Assembly: GCA_964554585.1 (NCBI GenBank)
Contig: CAZKPD010000023.1
Span: forward strand, 1 to 25,126
Source of the DNA: Perlabentimonas sp964554585
GTDB taxonomy: Bacteria; Bacteroidota; Bacteroidia; Bacteroidales; Tenuifilaceae
Length of the DNA stretch: 25,126 nt
Direction: 5' to 3'
A model generated the notes under the pieces. It did no database searches and had not been told where the DNA came from. It worked only from the letters and a program-made list of their open reading frames with translations. The first letter of the stretch is position 1. Each line of letters starts with the position of its first letter. Both the position numbers and the translations under genes were made by a program. This document shows, one piece after another, positions 23,657 to 25,126 of this stretch.

Positions 23657-25126
23657 ATGAGAAATAGGCATTTACACTTTCTGACAATTGGCATCGTACT
23701 ACTGTATAGCATTACGCTTGCTTTCACCAATCAATGTTACGGTAATATAGATGAGAGCAATACCATTTCACCTGCTCAGGAATCTCACCTAAATTCACTG
23801 CAAAGCAACCCTTTTGACAAAGAAGCCTTATCCTATTTATATGCCCTTTTTATTTCTTCCGGAGAGTTCCAAGCAGCAATCGACTTTGGCCAAGAATGGC
23901 TAAAAAAATGGGAGTCGAAGGCTGACGATATAACTCTTCTGATCAACTTTGCAAATATGGCCCAATGCTTTGTAGCCATTGATAATATTGATATGGCGCT
24001 GCATTACCTAAACCTAAGCACAGACCTTCTTAATAAAGCCACTGAACAAGAAGCGAATAAATACTATCGACAGAGTTTTTACACCATTTACAATAGCTAT
24101 GGGGTTTACTATGTCAACGTAGAGATGAACTACCATAAAGCCATTGACTATTTTTTTAAGGGATTTGAAAAAGCAGAAAAATACAATGATATCCGACAAT
24201 ACACCACATTCGGATGTAACCTTGTGATGACCTATTTCTTACGGAATGATCCGGCCGGACTGGCATATGCCCTTCAGCTATACCAATATGGCAGAAACAA
24301 TAATAATGCTCATATCACATTTTGCGGATCGTATATTTCGGCAACCATGTTCTATTTAATGGGCGAATATAAAACTGCACTGGACTATATTGACCAAGCT
24401 CGCTTGCTAAATGATGAATCCTATGATCCGGTAGGGTTTTATACCATGTACGCTAATATCCTAATTGCCAATGGATACGACAAAATGGCTGAACCCTATT
24501 ATTTGCAATCAATAAGAATAGGTGGCTCAGCACCATCTACCAGTACCACCTATGCATACCTTTCTTACGGCGAGTATTTACTTAAGAAAGATGATCTACC
24601 CAATGCCATTGATATTCTTACTAAAGGGCTACAAATAGCATGGCAAAAGCAGAATACGGTTTTCAGGTATCGTTTTTTTCAAAACCTATCCTTAGGCTAC
24701 CAAAAAACCGGACATCCTGAAAAAGCACTTGAATACTACAAAAGATTCCATGAGGAATCTGACAGTATTTTTAGTTTAGAGCGTGAGAGGTCGATTAATG
24801 AGCTAAGAATCCGGTATGAAGCCGAAAAGCAGGAGAAAGAGATTGAGCAAGGGCACAGAATCCTTGCTCAACAAACACGAAAATTCCAAACAGTAGTATT
24901 TATTCTAATCATCATTACAATAATTACCGCTACAATTTTTATTCTTTATCAGCATAAGAATAAGCTCTATATCCAGCTGCTCCGCCAACATAAAAAATCG
25001 TTGGCAGATAGTAACTCCTCACCGGAGAATCGGAAATTTGAACAAAAGTTAGAGGAAATTTATGAGCTGCTGGAGCAAATTATGAAGCAGGAGCAGATTT
25101 ATAGAGAAAAAGCCAGTAAAATTTTA
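23657..25126 (+). CDS. TPR-repeat membrane protein, cut by the window edge; probable AraC-type regulator
   Basis: An open frame of 490 codons from ATG 23657 reaches the window end without a stop, so the C-terminus is missing. It has a signal-like N-terminus (about 1-29, MRNRHLHFLTIGIVLLYS onward) and a long helical region of TPR-like repeats (about 50-370, with aromatic and small residues at the usual spacing, e.g. YKTALDYIDQAR and PEKALEYYKRFHEES). A coiled coil (about 370-408) and one membrane span (about 412-432) follow, then a basic cytoplasmic linker. The last residues (KLEEIYELLEQIMKQEQIY) resemble the linker just before the AraC-type DNA-binding domain in Bacteroidota TPR-membrane-HTH regulators. 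No HFLFN-type histidine kinase box occurs before the cut. The output domain is inferred, not seen. Confidence 0.75.
   Translation, partial: MRNRHLHFLTIGIVLLYSITLAFTNQCYGNIDESNTISPAQESHLNSLQSNPFDKEALSYLYALFISSGEFQAAIDFGQEWLKKWESKADDITLLINFANMAQCFVAIDNIDMALHYLNLSTDLLNKATEQEANKYYRQSFYTIYNSYGVYYVNVEMNYHKAIDYFFKGFEKAEKYNDIRQYTTFGCNLVMTYFLRNDPAGLAYALQLYQYGRNNNNAHITFCGSYISATMFYLMGEYKTALDYIDQARLLNDESYDPVGFYTMYANILIANGYDKMAEPYYLQSIRIGGSAPSTSTTYAYLSYGEYLLKKDDLPNAIDILTKGLQIAWQKQNTVFRYRFFQNLSLGYQKTGHPEKALEYYKRFHEESDSIFSLERERSINELRIRYEAEKQEKEIEQGHRILAQQTRKFQTVVFILIIITIITATIFILYQHKNKLYIQLLRQHKKSLADSNSSPENRKFEQKLEEIYELLEQIMKQEQIYREKASKIL

Noticed and set aside
24890..25126. LytS-type histidine kinase reading of the TPR protein, as a partner for the orphan LytTR regulator
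   Set aside because: No HFLFN-like box appears in the ~58 residues after the membrane span, whereas the sequence there resembles the lead-in to an AraC-type domain.

Overview
The window looks like ordinary chromosome from a member of the Bacteroidota, most likely a Bacteroidales/Marinilabiliales-type anaerobe or facultative bacterium. Evidence for this is a protein with a type IX secretion (T9SS) C-terminal sorting domain, a GldB-like lipoprotein, a TlpA-like thioredoxin lipoprotein with a DUF4369-like front end, a menaquinone gene of the futalosine route (mqnE), Bacteroidota-type SmpB and L34 proteins, and repeated matches to the Bacteroidota promoter -7 element TAnnTTTG ahead of genes. I see no insertion sequence, phage gene, tRNA, rRNA, CRISPR array or sign of recent transfer. 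No gene-free stretch exceeds 300 bases; the largest is about 276 bases (4106-4381).

Layout, left to right. Bases 1-58 hold nothing I can name. miaA (minus) and smpB (plus) are divergent. Convergent to smpB lies a minus-strand pair, a GldB-like lipoprotein preceded by a thioredoxin-fold lipoprotein, which is divergent from a DUF255/YyaL-type thioredoxin-domain protein. That gene ends in a strong bidirectional terminator shared with rocD (minus). An orphan LytTR response regulator (minus) follows. Then comes a plus-strand redox/stress block: 4Fe-4S ferredoxin, OsmC, two AhpD-like proteins, a DUF488 protein and a type II NADH dehydrogenase. Convergent to it is a long minus-strand envelope block: an LtaS-like sulfatase-fold membrane enzyme behind ddl, then rluD, a T9SS cargo protein and a membrane-anchored PASTA protein, with mqnE upstream. 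rpmH (L34, 52 aa) has its own promoter and terminator. Next come rsmG, an ECF sigma factor and a family 2 glycosyltransferase, packed with overlaps. The last gene, on the plus strand, encodes a TPR protein with one membrane span and is cut by the window edge; it is probably a one-protein membrane-linked transcription regulator.

How the genes fit together: much of the window is housekeeping (translation: miaA, smpB, rluD, rpmH, rsmG) and cell-envelope work (ddl, PASTA protein, LtaS-like enzyme, glycosyltransferase, T9SS cargo, lipoproteins). mqnE makes a menaquinone precursor and the type II NADH dehydrogenase would reduce that quinone. The ferredoxin/OsmC/AhpD group suggests peroxide or thiol stress defence. 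I found no convincing new multi-gene system. The points most worth a second look are the truncated TPR regulator, the LtaS-like enzyme (TTG start, C-terminal extension, next to ddl), the redox cluster with an internal terminator-like hairpin, and palindromes over promoters.
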